Of a stretch of DNA of 64,000 bases, positions 1 through 8,298 are shown piece by piece (position 1 is the first letter of the stretch; the number at the start of each line of letters is the position of its first letter). The stretch is from positions 434,001 to 498,000 of the forward strand of contig NZ_PIPI01000001.1 in NCBI RefSeq assembly GCF_003987315.1, written 5' to 3'. Both the position numbers and the translations under genes were made by a program. Source of the DNA: Aliidiomarina haloalkalitolerans (lineage in GTDB: Bacteria > Pseudomonadota > Gammaproteobacteria > Enterobacterales > Alteromonadaceae). Under the pieces are notes generated by a model, which was not told where the DNA came from, did no database searches, and saw nothing but the letters and a program-made list of their open reading frames with translations.

Positions 1-722
1 CGTGGATCAGCCATGTTCATGGAACCGGTGTAACAAATTTGGTGATCGATAAGCAATAACTTGCGATGTAGGCGAATATCGGCGCGGCGAAATAAATTAC
101 GGAACAGATTAACGGGTAAAGCAGGAACAACTTTAATACCCGCATCGCGCATCACTCGCTCTGCGGCTGAAAATGTGAAAAACCGCCAACTTCCCGCATG
201 GTCGATGAGTAATTCAATTTCAACGCCACGTTTCGCGGCAGCCAGCAAGGCTTCAGTTACTTCGCTAACACGTCCGTACGGATGCCAAATATAGAACTCC
301 ATACGAATGTTCTGTTGAGCTGCATTAATATCGGCAATCCAAGCGTCGAAAATTTCGTCAGGTGAAGCTAACAGACTGAAGTCATCGTAACTAAGCGCGC
401 CGATACCATCACGATGATGAATGAGCTGAAAAATGGCGTTGGCCGTTTGTTGTGGTGGGGCAGGCGGTTCGTGGCCGCGGAGATGGCTATTATAATTTTC
501 TAGAAATGGCTTGCGTAAGGCTAGTGCCCGGTCGGCACGTTTTTGGCCAAGCTGAATTTCGCCAAAGAACAAATAGATAATCACACCGAAAATAGGGAAT
601 ACAACGATAATCAGCACCCACGCTAAAGACGCAGAAACCGAACGGCGTTTAAAAATAATGCGTAAAAAAACGGTGGCAATAATAAACCAGTAGAAAACCA
701 CCAGTAAATCGGTTAGTTGCAC
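1..722 (-). CDS. cls: Cardiolipin synthase, 5' part (gene cut by window edge)
   Basis: The reading frame starts with GTG at 722 and runs off the left edge, giving about 240 of the usual ~480 residues. The N-terminus has hydrophobic segments (LLVVFYWFIIATVFLRIIF, then AWVLIIVVFPIFGVIIYLFF), typical of membrane-anchored bacterial cardiolipin synthases. Near residue 220 is the first phospholipase D HKD motif, HRKLLLID, followed by YTGSMNMADP. The second HKD motif would lie outside the window. Family role: joins two phosphatidylglycerol molecules to form cardiolipin at the inner membrane. The start is the only good one after an upstream non-coding stretch, but GTG use makes it slightly uncertain. 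Confidence 0.88.
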   Translation of the reverse strand, partial: MQLTDLLVVFYWFIIATVFLRIIFKRRSVSASLAWVLIIVVFPIFGVIIYLFFGEIQLGQKRADRALALRKPFLENYNSHLRGHEPPAPPQQTANAIFQLIHHRDGIGALSYDDFSLLASPDEIFDAWIADINAAQQNIRMEFYIWHPYGRVSEVTEALLAAAKRGVEIELLIDHAGSWRFFTFSAAERVMRDAGIKVVPALPVNLFRNLFRRADIRLHRKLLLIDHQICYTGSMNMADP

Positions 723-835
723 TTTCGACTCTTGCTGTGACGTTATCTGGAAACTATAGACATTTGGTGCTATTAAAGCAACAAGGTAGTGATTTTACGA
801 GAAAAATAAGAGGGTAATAGAACATCGGAAAAAAT

Positions 836-912
<77 letters not shown>

Positions 913-927
913 TCCGATGTGGGGCGT

Positions 928-955
928 ATCTTAACAGCGTCGAACTTAATTGCAA
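928..955 (-). promoter_or_regulatory. Probable sigma70 promoter of tRNA-fMet
   Basis: On the minus strand TTGCAA (-35, 950-955) and TAAGAT (-10, 928-933) are separated by 16 bp. They are followed by a GC-rich discriminator (ACGCCCC), as is common for stable-RNA promoters under stringent control. The tRNA begins about 15 nt after the -10. This is a pattern match only. Confidence 0.5.
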
Positions 956-1125
956 GCAGTAAACTTAAATAAATAGGCGTTTGCCGTCTAACTGCTGAAA
1001 TAAACAGCAAAACCTGGCTTTTTACTCAGCTTTTGCTGTTATCTAGTCTTGCCGCAACAGACAGTTCGTTGTGATTAGGTTATACTGACCGCTATTAATT
1101 TGACTCTGTGATTAGCGAAATTTAC

Positions 1126-3285
1126 ATGCAACAGTTTGAGTATTTTATTCCCTGCGGGAGAGGCCTTGAAGAGCTTTTACTCGCCGAAGTAACAAGTCTT
1201 GGTGGCGAACAAGTGAAAGCCACCAATTCAGGTGTTCATTGCACTGGTAGCCTCCAATTGGGTTATGAATTATGTTTATGGAGTCGACTCGGCAGCCGTG
1301 TACTCATGCGCTTAACCGCAGGCGAAGTTCACGATCGCTACGGATTGGAGAAAGTTGCCGCCCAGTTTGACTGGCCCGAGATTTTTAATGAGCGCAATAC
1401 CTTTGCGGTGCGCTTCAACGGCACGAGCGAAACACTCAAAAATACACAATTTTCAGCACAAGTCATTAAGGACGGTGTCGTCGATTCATTTCGCCGCCGT
1501 GGCTTGCGGCGTCCTGATGTAGCCGTGCAGCGCCCGGAAATTAATATCCAAGGTTACTTACATAAGAGTGAAGTAACGATTTACCTTGATTTGGCCGGCA
1601 GTGGCCTACACGAGCGCGGTTATCGACAAGCCAAAGGCGCAGCTCCAATTCGCGAGACATTAGCTGCCGCATTGGTGCAAAGAGCTGGACTAACCGAATC
1701 AGCAATTCTTGCACCAGACCAGTGGCCTGCGTTAATTGCGGACCCAACCTGTGGTTCAGGGACTCTATTAATCGAAGCAGCCATGGTCGCCACTGACCGA
1801 GCACCCGGTTTGGGGCGCAGCGATTGGGGGTTCAACGCTTGGCGTGGACACAAAGCGCAAGTCTGGAATGACGTTAAAGCTGCGGCGCAAGAACGTTTTG
1901 AGCGCGGCCGTGCTGCATGCAAAACGCAATTTCATGGTGTTGAAGAAGATGCACAGATTGTGCAAGCAGCACAACAGAATATTCATGCGCTTGAATTTGA
2001 TGATTTGATTAAAATCGAGCAGGGCAATGCAACAGCTGACTGGGTATTGAAGCGTTACCGTCACGCCAGTAGCGGTTTAATGTTGGCGAACCCACCTTAT
2101 GGCGAGCGGCTCGGCAATACCTTCAGCGCTTGGCGTTTCTACCGCGATTTCGGGCGTCAGTTACGTAAAGGCATTCCAGGTTGGCGAGCGGCAATTTTGG
2201 CACCAGATGAAGCCATGATTAAAGCGATGCGTATTCGCACTGAAAAAAAATACAAACTGAATAACGGTGGTATTTCTGTTTTGCTCGCAATTCTGCAACT
2301 CAATGATGAGCAAGAAGAGTTTGCTCGACCAGAAGTTGAAGCATTACAAAACCGATTACTTAAGAATTGGCAAGCACGGGAAAAATGGGCAGCCAAAGAA
2401 GGGGTTAACTGTTTTCGAGTGTATGACGCCGATATTCCTGAGTTTAATGCTGCCATTGATTTTTACGATGGTCATTTGATTATTCAAGAATATGCAGCAC
2501 CTGCAAATATCCCGGTGCAAGTCACCGAGAAACGTTGGTGGCAAATCATTGAAGCCGTACTCGATAGCTTACCGATTGATGCTGACAAGATACATACCCG
2601 GCAACGCCAACGTCAGAAAGGCGAGTCTCAGTATAATCGCGTTGCTGAAGAAGGCGTTATGATTGAAGTTCAAGAGTATAACGCTAAGTTCCTTGTGAAC
2701 CTCACCGACTATCTTGATACCGGGTTATTTCTCGATCATCGCTGGGTGCGTAAAGATATTCAAAAACGCGCAATGGGTAAACGCGTGCTTAACTTGTTCG
2801 CTTATACAGGCTCGGCATCGGTGCATGCAGGGTTAGGTGGTGCAGAGCAAATTACCACGGTTGATTTATCAAAAACCTATTTGAATTGGGCGAAAGATAA
2901 CTTCCGTTTAAACCATCTGACGATTAATCGTCACGAGTTTATCCAAGCGGACTGTGTGAAATGGCTCGAAGAGCAAAGTACGCAAGCTGAACCAGAACAA
3001 TGGGATTTAATCTTTATCGACCCACCAACGTTTTCGAATTCAAAGCGTATGAGTGATGTCTTTGACGTGCAACGCGACCATGTTGCGATTCTTCGCGCAG
3101 CGAAATCATTACTGAGTAAGAATGGTTTACTTATTTTCACCACCAATAAGCGCGGTTTTAAGCTTGCTAGCGAGGAACTCGCTGCACTTGGTTTAGTGAG
3201 TGAAGATCACACCCGTGACAGTATTCCGCCTGACTTCGCGAAACAGCGAGCGATTCATTACTGTTGGTATTTGCGTCATGCGTAG
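1126..3285 (+). CDS. rlmKL: Bifunctional 23S rRNA methyltransferase RlmKL
   Basis: 719 residues, the normal length for the fused enzyme. Order: N-terminal THUMP-type RNA-binding region; an RlmL methyltransferase with SAM motif DPTCGSGTLLIEAA (~206) and catalytic NPPYGERLG (~322); then a C-terminal RlmK methyltransferase with LNLFAYTGSASVH (~555) and DPPTFSNSKRM (~632). The family makes m2G2445 (RlmL) and m7G2069 (RlmK) in 23S rRNA during 50S assembly. A GTG at 1108 is in frame, but the ATG at 1126 gives the family-like N-terminus MQQFEYFIPCGRGLEELL. The 3' end overlaps the next gene by 8 nt, so the two are probably co-translated. Confidence 0.97.
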   Translation: MQQFEYFIPCGRGLEELLLAEVTSLGGEQVKATNSGVHCTGSLQLGYELCLWSRLGSRVLMRLTAGEVHDRYGLEKVAAQFDWPEIFNERNTFAVRFNGTSETLKNTQFSAQVIKDGVVDSFRRRGLRRPDVAVQRPEINIQGYLHKSEVTIYLDLAGSGLHERGYRQAKGAAPIRETLAAALVQRAGLTESAILAPDQWPALIADPTCGSGTLLIEAAMVATDRAPGLGRSDWGFNAWRGHKAQVWNDVKAAAQERFERGRAACKTQFHGVEEDAQIVQAAQQNIHALEFDDLIKIEQGNATADWVLKRYRHASSGLMLANPPYGERLGNTFSAWRFYRDFGRQLRKGIPGWRAAILAPDEAMIKAMRIRTEKKYKLNNGGISVLLAILQLNDEQEEFARPEVEALQNRLLKNWQAREKWAAKEGVNCFRVYDADIPEFNAAIDFYDGHLIIQEYAAPANIPVQVTEKRWWQIIEAVLDSLPIDADKIHTRQRQRQKGESQYNRVAEEGVMIEVQEYNAKFLVNLTDYLDTGLFLDHRWVRKDIQKRAMGKRVLNLFAYTGSASVHAGLGGAEQITTVDLSKTYLNWAKDNFRLNHLTINRHEFIQADCVKWLEEQSTQAEPEQWDLIFIDPPTFSNSKRMSDVFDVQRDHVAILRAAKSLLSKNGLLIFTTNKRGFKLASEELAALGLVSEDHTRDSIPPDFAKQRAIHYCWYLRHA

Positions 3286-3517
3286 TTTCTATTTGTTGAC
3301 GAAGGACAACTGTCCACTCTGTATCCAAGCTATTCAGATTATTCACCTCACTGAGCTAGAAGAGCCGATTGAGCTCGGGGTAGTCGACATCGCGACAGAT
3401 GCTGATCTGCTAGAAGAGTACGCCACCTTGGTACCCGTGCTAATCCGTGGCAGTGACGAACAAGAATTGAAGTGGCCGTTTCAGGCGGAGAAGTTGAAGG
3501 AATTTTTGCAATCATGA
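3278..3517 (+). CDS. Glutaredoxin-like protein (DUF836 type)
   Basis: 79 residues starting at the ATG that overlaps the rlmKL stop (ATGCGTAG). The sequence MRSFYLLTKDNCPLCIQA shows a thioredoxin-fold N-terminus with a CPLC redox motif (CxxC). The rest (VDIATDADLLEEYATLVPVLIRG, with a cis-Pro-like VPVL) fits small glutaredoxin-like proteins. Such genes often sit between rlmKL and uup in related bacteria. The substrate is unknown. The stop overlaps the uup start (ATGA), so the three genes form one tight unit. Confidence 0.85.
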   Translation: MRSFYLLTKDNCPLCIQAIQIIHLTELEEPIELGVVDIATDADLLEEYATLVPVLIRGSDEQELKWPFQAEKLKEFLQS

Positions 3518-5433
3518 GTGTTGTTCTGCGCTTAGCTAACGCCCAACTTGCGTTTGGCACCGCGCCCGTTCTCGATCAAGCTGAATTGGTCGTGGAGCAG
3601 GGTGAACGTGTGTGTATTACTGGCCGAAACGGTGCTGGTAAATCAAGTTTATTGAAAGTATTGCAAGGGGATCTTCAACTCGACGGTGGTGAATTGCACT
3701 ATGTCGGCAATACACGTGTCGCGATGTTACCGCAAGATCCGCCGCCGCGCACCGAAGGCAGTGTCTTTCACTATGTGATCGGTGCTTTCGCGGAAACTGG
3801 CGCCTTATTAGAGCAGTATCAAGAGCTCAGTCAGCGCTTAGCGAACCACCCTGATGACGCAGCAGCATTAAGTAAATTAACGCAGATTCAAAGTCGTATC
3901 GAAGCGGCTCAAGGCTGGCAGTTACAAACTCAAGTCGAACAAGTCTTAAGTCGCTTAAGTCTCGATGGCGCGCAGGCGATGGCGAATTTATCCGGCGGTT
4001 GGCTGCGCCGTGCTGCACTTGCACGGGCCTTGGCAACCAATCCAGATATTTTGCTCCTTGACGAGCCGACCAACCACCTTGACGTCAACGCCGTTAAATG
4101 GCTTGAGAATATGCTGCTCGAATTTCGTGGGGCGATTATTTTTATCAGCCATGACCGGGCGTTTATTCGTCGCTTGGCAACTCGAATCGTTGACCTTGAT
4201 CGCGGCACGTTAACTAGCTTTCCAGGGGATTACGCAGCTTTTCTCGTGGAGAAACAACGTTTACTCGAGGTTGAAGCTAGTCAGAATGCTGAGTTTGATA
4301 AGAAATTAGCTCAAGAAGAAGTTTGGATCCGGCAGGGAATTAAAGCCCGTCGCACACGCAATGAAGGCCGCGTACGTGCGCTACAAGAGCTACGGAAACA
4401 GCGCTCGCAACGGCGACAAGTACAAGGTCAAGTGAAGTTCGATAGCACAACGTCGGAACGTTCAGGCAAGGTGGTTTTCGAAGCTAAAGACTTGGCATTG
4501 GGCTTTGGCGATAAGACATTGATTGAAAATTTAACAATCACGATTCAACGTGGTGATAAGTTAGCACTCGTTGGGCCGAACGGCTGCGGTAAAAGTAGTT
4601 TGATTCGCTGTATCTTGGGCGACTTAGAGCCGCAAAGCGGCACCTACAAACTTGGCACTAATTTACAAGTTGCATACTTCGACCAGCACCGGCAATTACT
4701 CGATGAAAACCTTTCGGTCGCAGATAACGTTGCTGAGGGTAAGAAAGAAGTTACTCACGGCGGGCGTACACGTCATATCTTTAGTTACTTGCAGGACTTC
4801 TTATTCTCACCACAGCAAGCGCAGATGCCAGTCCGAGCGTTATCTGGCGGTGAGAAAAACCGCGTGATGCTGGCAAAAATCTTACTTCGCGAAAGCAACT
4901 TATTAGTATTGGACGAACCGACTAACGACCTCGACATCGATACCCTTGAACTATTAGAGCAGGTCGTTGTTGAGTATCCGGGAACCGTATTTGTTGTTAG
5001 CCATGACCGAGAATTTATTGACAACACAGCAACGTCTGTATTGCTTTTTGAAGGTGCTGGGAAAGTCACAGAGATAGTCGGTGGCTTCAATGAAGTGGCT
5101 CATTACCAAGCTGCACAACAAGAAGTGTCGGAAAAAGCGAAAGAAAAAGGAACTATTTCAACCAGCGAGCACTCAGACAAGCAATCCTCTTTAGCTAAGA
5201 GCTCGAACAAGTTATCATACAAATTAAAGAGGGAATTAGAGCTGCTGCCAAAACAAATTGACGAATTAGAAGCAGAGCTAGAATTGTTACAACAACAGAT
5301 CAATGATCCTGAGTTTTTCCGCAAACCGGTTGAGCAGACGCAACCAATTACCGAACGCTTCGCCACCGTGGAGCAAATGCTGATGGAAGCTCTTGAGCGT
5401 TGGGATTATTTAGAAAACTTACAAGGTAATTAA
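3514..5433 (+). CDS. uup: ABC-F ATPase Uup
   Basis: 639 residues with two ABC ATPase domains and no membrane segment, as in ABC-F translation factors. First domain: Walker A GRNGAGKSS (~37), signature LSGGWLRR (~158), Walker B LLLDEPTNHLD (~178). Second: GPNGCGKSS (~355), LSGGEKNRVMLAK (~442), LVLDEPTNDLD. The linker is Arg/Lys-rich (GIKARRTRNEGRVRALQELR). The last ~70 residues form a Glu/Leu-rich coiled coil (LKRELELLPKQIDELEAEL), the C-terminal domain characteristic of Uup. Role in the family: ribosome-associated; its loss raises transposon excision and affects 50S assembly. The start overlaps the previous stop (ATGA). Confidence 0.95.
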   Translation: MSVVLRLANAQLAFGTAPVLDQAELVVEQGERVCITGRNGAGKSSLLKVLQGDLQLDGGELHYVGNTRVAMLPQDPPPRTEGSVFHYVIGAFAETGALLEQYQELSQRLANHPDDAAALSKLTQIQSRIEAAQGWQLQTQVEQVLSRLSLDGAQAMANLSGGWLRRAALARALATNPDILLLDEPTNHLDVNAVKWLENMLLEFRGAIIFISHDRAFIRRLATRIVDLDRGTLTSFPGDYAAFLVEKQRLLEVEASQNAEFDKKLAQEEVWIRQGIKARRTRNEGRVRALQELRKQRSQRRQVQGQVKFDSTTSERSGKVVFEAKDLALGFGDKTLIENLTITIQRGDKLALVGPNGCGKSSLIRCILGDLEPQSGTYKLGTNLQVAYFDQHRQLLDENLSVADNVAEGKKEVTHGGRTRHIFSYLQDFLFSPQQAQMPVRALSGGEKNRVMLAKILLRESNLLVLDEPTNDLDIDTLELLEQVVVEYPGTVFVVSHDREFIDNTATSVLLFEGAGKVTEIVGGFNEVAHYQAAQQEVSEKAKEKGTISTSEHSDKQSSLAKSSNKLSYKLKRELELLPKQIDELEAELELLQQQINDPEFFRKPVEQTQPITERFATVEQMLMEALERWDYLENLQGN

Positions 5434-7128
5434 ATGCGCAGAACTAAGATTTCACTAGCTATTGCAGCGCTAGCCGCCACTTCTTTGAGCATGGCACATG
5501 CAGATGTAGGCTACCGAGTCACCGACATCGGCAGTGTCGATGGTGTCCTGCATACAGTACCTCGCGATTTGAACAACCAAGGACAAATTGTTGGTCAACT
5601 CGCTGACCTTCGTAATCAGAATATTCGCTTTGAATTACTTGATCCTGAAGATTTCCCGTTTCTAGGTGAAGATGTCGACATGACTGACTTGACCGAAGAA
5701 CAACAATTGCGAGTTCGCAATGCATTGATCAATGGTACACAAATTGGTGGCAATCCAAAGTTCCAAAAGATTGCGGTTGAGCTTGGTTATCTCTTTCAAG
5801 GCGGAAACCTAAGTGAAGTAGCAGGGTTTGATAGTCTTGACTCTGAAACCGGCCTGCGCACCGACAGTGTTGATTTGCGTCTTCGTGCAATCAACGATCA
5901 AGGAATTATGGTAGGACAATCTGCATTGCCTTTCTACTGGGGCGAGGGGACTGACCTAGAAGGTGAAGAAGCACGTTTTCATTTGCGTGACGGCTTTCCA
6001 GTTGCAGCATGGACTGACGGTGTTGAATTTAAATTAGTCGGCACCGACCCAGATAAAATTCTCGGTGGCGTGTCTGGGTTTACCGATATCAACAACAATA
6101 ACGTAGCGGTTGGGTTTGGAACCTTCTTAAATGGCGTCCGCCTAGAACAAATTTACGAGCAGTGCACAACCGAGGTTGACGAAGATGGCGAAGCGATTAA
6201 CCTTGAGCCGCTTTCTGCATGCCTGTACCGCTTCTGGTACAACAATAGCTCGCGTGTTGGTGTCAATGCCCCAATTACCGAAGAACGCGCCTTTGTGTGG
6301 GAACTAAGTGCAACAGGCGATGTGCTCGACTCACGTTCGTTTGGCGTCGCTTTCGATCCAGAGGAAGATGAAGAAGACCCATGGCAAACCGTGCGCTATG
6401 TCAGTATGGCGAATGCGATCAATGACAATGGTATCATCGTCGGTAGTTCAGTTCGCCAACTCGTGCAAGGTGCGTTTACGCGCGCAACGCTATTCACGGA
6501 CGAAGGTGTCGTCAAAGGCTTTGCTGACGACAGCCCTTATCGCGATGTAAGCTCATTTATTGACGTCAATAATGCAAATATTGCTGTTGGTTCAGCAACC
6601 GTATTTGCTTTCGGTGTTCAGCGTCAGCGCATGTTTTATATGGACGTCAGCAATGGACCGGGGGAAGCAGTATTCCCTAACGGTCTATTTGTGGATACGA
6701 ACTGGACGCCGCGCGCAATTAATAACCACGGTCAGGTGGTGGGCGCCGCAACATTACGCTCAGTGCAAGGCGTTCAAGCTCGGAATGTCGGCTTTTTATA
6801 CGACATAAATACCGATATGACTTATGACTTGAATTCGTTTCTGCCGTGTAACAGTGGTTACAACATCAATGAAGCAGTTGCAATCAATGATAACGGTGAG
6901 ATTGTTGTGACCGCAGTGCGCAACATGGAAGTCAGTGTTGATGGTGAACCTGTCAATGTGAACCGTTTGCGAACCTTGATCTTAACGCCAGATAGCAGCG
7001 AAACCGGTTGCCAAGAGCAAAGTGATGATCAAACGAGTCGCAAAGGCGCAGCTTTTCACCCGGTTTGGCTTGCGTTTCTTGGCTTTTTCTCACTTATAGC
7101 GATACGTCGCCAAAAGTCAAAGCGTTAG
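5434..7128 (+). CDS. Secreted DUF3466-family protein with HAF-like repeats
   Basis: 564 residues, starting on the base after the uup stop codon. It has a signal peptide (MRRTKISLAIAALAATSLSMAHA, cleavage after ~23). At least seven copies of a motif of the form (A/D)-x-N-x-x-G-x-x-V-G follow: DLNNQGQIVGQ (~45), AINDQGIMVGQS (~152), DINNNNVAVGFG (~218), AINDNGIIVGSS (~328), DVNNANIAVGSA (~377), AINNHGQVVGAA (~428) and AINDNGEIVVTA (~484). These resemble HAF extracellular repeats and suggest a beta-propeller-like fold. The C-terminus has a hydrophobic stretch (WLAFLGFFSLIAI) followed by RRQKSKR, like a GlyGly-CTERM/rhombosortase-type tail but without the Gly pair. Function unknown; position next to uup is conserved in relatives as far as I recall. 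Confidence 0.85.
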   Translation: MRRTKISLAIAALAATSLSMAHADVGYRVTDIGSVDGVLHTVPRDLNNQGQIVGQLADLRNQNIRFELLDPEDFPFLGEDVDMTDLTEEQQLRVRNALINGTQIGGNPKFQKIAVELGYLFQGGNLSEVAGFDSLDSETGLRTDSVDLRLRAINDQGIMVGQSALPFYWGEGTDLEGEEARFHLRDGFPVAAWTDGVEFKLVGTDPDKILGGVSGFTDINNNNVAVGFGTFLNGVRLEQIYEQCTTEVDEDGEAINLEPLSACLYRFWYNNSSRVGVNAPITEERAFVWELSATGDVLDSRSFGVAFDPEEDEEDPWQTVRYVSMANAINDNGIIVGSSVRQLVQGAFTRATLFTDEGVVKGFADDSPYRDVSSFIDVNNANIAVGSATVFAFGVQRQRMFYMDVSNGPGEAVFPNGLFVDTNWTPRAINNHGQVVGAATLRSVQGVQARNVGFLYDINTDMTYDLNSFLPCNSGYNINEAVAINDNGEIVVTAVRNMEVSVDGEPVNVNRLRTLILTPDSSETGCQEQSDDQTSRKGAAFHPVWLAFLGFFSLIAIRRQKSKR

Positions 7129-7153
7129 TCTTTATTGGTCTAACCTAAAATTC

Positions 7154-7205
7154 AACGGAACCTCAACACGTTAATCAAAAACAGTGCTGAGGTTCCGTTT
7201 TTTAT
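7154..7205 (+). terminator. Rho-independent terminator after the DUF3466 gene
   Basis: A 12-bp perfect stem, AACGGAACCTCA (7154-7165) with TGAGGTTCCGTT (7188-7199), is followed by TTTTTA. The loop is 22 nt, longer than usual. It ends the rlmKL-to-DUF3466 unit. Confidence 0.8.
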
Positions 7206-7417
7206 ATTGAACTTTCCTGCCTAAATCACTATCCATATAAGTACGGAAGAAAAATTAACTGCCGTAACCAAATCTAGACAATTCTCAATTCCACAAAAAA
7301 TAGGAGCTATTTTCCAAAGTTTCACCAACTCGTTTACTTCGCACATGCGAACAACGAGGTATCGCAAGTATTGTTCAAGGCAATACTGAGTACAATGAAA
7401 ACAGAGAGGAAAGTATA

Positions 7418-7594
7418 ATGAGAAGACAAAAACGTGACCGGATGGAACGTGCGCATTCTCAAGGTTTTAAAGCCGGCGTATCAGGCCGCTCAAAAGAAAC
7501 CTGTCCTTATCAAAATAGCGATGTACGCTCACAATGGTTGGGAGGCTGGCGAGACGCAATCGAAGCCCGAACCGACGGACTCTTCCGAATATAA
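7418..7594 (+). CDS. rmf: Ribosome modulation factor
   Basis: A 58-residue protein, MRRQKRDRMERAHSQGFKAG..., with the RMF hallmarks GRSKE, CPYQ and RSQWLGGWRDA. RMF binds 70S ribosomes in stationary phase and drives dimerisation to inactive 100S particles. A strong ribosome site (AGAGAGGA) precedes the ATG. The ~210-bp upstream region holds a possible -10 (TACAAT, about 7390-7395) and a 7-bp inverted repeat (AGTATTG 7367-7373 with CAATACT 7381-7387). In E. coli rmf also lies beside fabA, so the synteny supports the call. A longer frame at 7434-7688 in the same DNA is an artefact. Confidence 0.97.
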   Translation: MRRQKRDRMERAHSQGFKAGVSGRSKETCPYQNSDVRSQWLGGWRDAIEARTDGLFRI

Positions 7595-7616
7595 GACGTT
7601 CTATTGGTTAACGAGA

Positions 7617-7640
7617 AAAGCCCCCACATTTGGGGGCTTT
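7617..7640. terminator. Bidirectional terminator between rmf and fabA
   Basis: A perfect 10-bp stem AAAGCCCCCA (7617-7626) with TGGGGGCTTT (7631-7640) and a 4-nt loop, A-rich on the left and T-rich on the right. It can serve rmf on the plus strand and fabA, ending at 7685, on the minus strand. Confidence 0.88.
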
Positions 7641-7684
7641 GTTGTATCGAGCAAAAGCAGCGAACTTAGTACAGTCGCAGGCTT

Positions 7685-8194
7685 TTAGAAGCCTGAAGTG
7701 TCAGTAAACAGGCCAACTTTGAGGTCTTTCGCCTCGTAAATTAAACGACCGTCCACTTCCACATAGCCATCACCAATACCCATAAACAAACGGCGCTTCA
7801 CAACGCGTTTCATATGAATCTTATACGTAACTTTTTTTGCTGTTGGCAAAACTTGTCCGGTAAATTTAACCTCACCGACACCCAACGCACGACCGCGCCC
7901 TGGACCGCCAGAACAAGCAAGGAAGAAACCGAGAGTTTGCCACAGGGCGTCAAGACCTAAACAACCGGGCATCACCGGGTCACCTGGGAAGTGACAGGCA
8001 AAGAACCACAGGTCTGGGTGAATGTCGAGTTCAGCTTCGATATAGCCAAGACCATGGTCACCGCCATCATCATTCATGATCGTAATACGATCCATCATGA
8101 GCATATTAGGCGCAGGTAATTGACTATTGCCTGGGCCAAACATTTCGCCGCGGCTACAAGCTAAAAGTTCTTCACGGGTATAACTCGATTGCAT
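7685..8194 (-). CDS. fabA: 3-hydroxydecanoyl-ACP dehydratase/isomerase FabA
   Basis: 169 residues, close to the E. coli length of 172. The hot-dog fold active site is clear: [20 protein letters not shown], with catalytic His68 and Asp82. FabA dehydrates 3-hydroxydecanoyl-ACP and isomerises trans-2- to cis-3-decenoyl-ACP, the branch point to unsaturated fatty acids in the cytoplasm. The gene lies directly downstream of the LonB-like protease gene on the same strand, but has its own promoter and FabR-type operator in the 104-bp gap. Confidence 0.98.
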   Translation of the reverse strand: MQSSYTREELLACSRGEMFGPGNSQLPAPNMLMMDRITIMNDDGGDHGLGYIEAELDIHPDLWFFACHFPGDPVMPGCLGLDALWQTLGFFLACSGGPGRGRALGVGEVKFTGQVLPTAKKVTYKIHMKRVVKRRLFMGIGDGYVEVDGRLIYEAKDLKVGLFTDTSGF

Positions 8195-8231
8195 AAATTG
8201 TCACCTGATGGGCCCACGTTTTTGCGTAGGC

Positions 8232-8260
8232 ACTACATTGAAAATAAAATCAGGTGCCAA
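8232..8260 (-). promoter_or_regulatory. Probable fabA promoter
   Basis: On the minus strand TTGGCA (-35, 8255-8260) and TGTAGT (-10, 8232-8237) are separated by exactly 17 bp, about 40 nt before the fabA start. The FabR-like palindrome lies just upstream of the -35. Confidence 0.55.
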
Positions 8261-8264
8261 GATT

Positions 8265-8282
8265 AGCGAACACATGTACGCC
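8265..8282 (-). promoter_or_regulatory. FabR-type operator upstream of fabA
   Basis: The minus strand reads GGCGTACATGTGTTCGCT. The E. coli FabR (YijC) site consensus as I recall it is AGCGTACACGTGTTCGCT, so 16 of 18 positions match, including both asymmetric halves. FabR is a TetR-type repressor of unsaturated fatty acid synthesis genes fabA and fabB. The site abuts the predicted -35. The fabR gene itself is not in this window. Confidence 0.75.
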
Positions 8283-8298
8283 TAACAAGTCCGAACAG

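Noticed and set aside
61-294. 77-codon plus-strand frame at the left edge
   Set aside because: It is antisense to the cls coding frame, which carries the HKD motif.
7434-7688. 84-codon frame in the rmf region
   Set aside because: It overlaps rmf in another frame and runs through the terminator; the RMF frame at 7418-7594 has clear family motifs.
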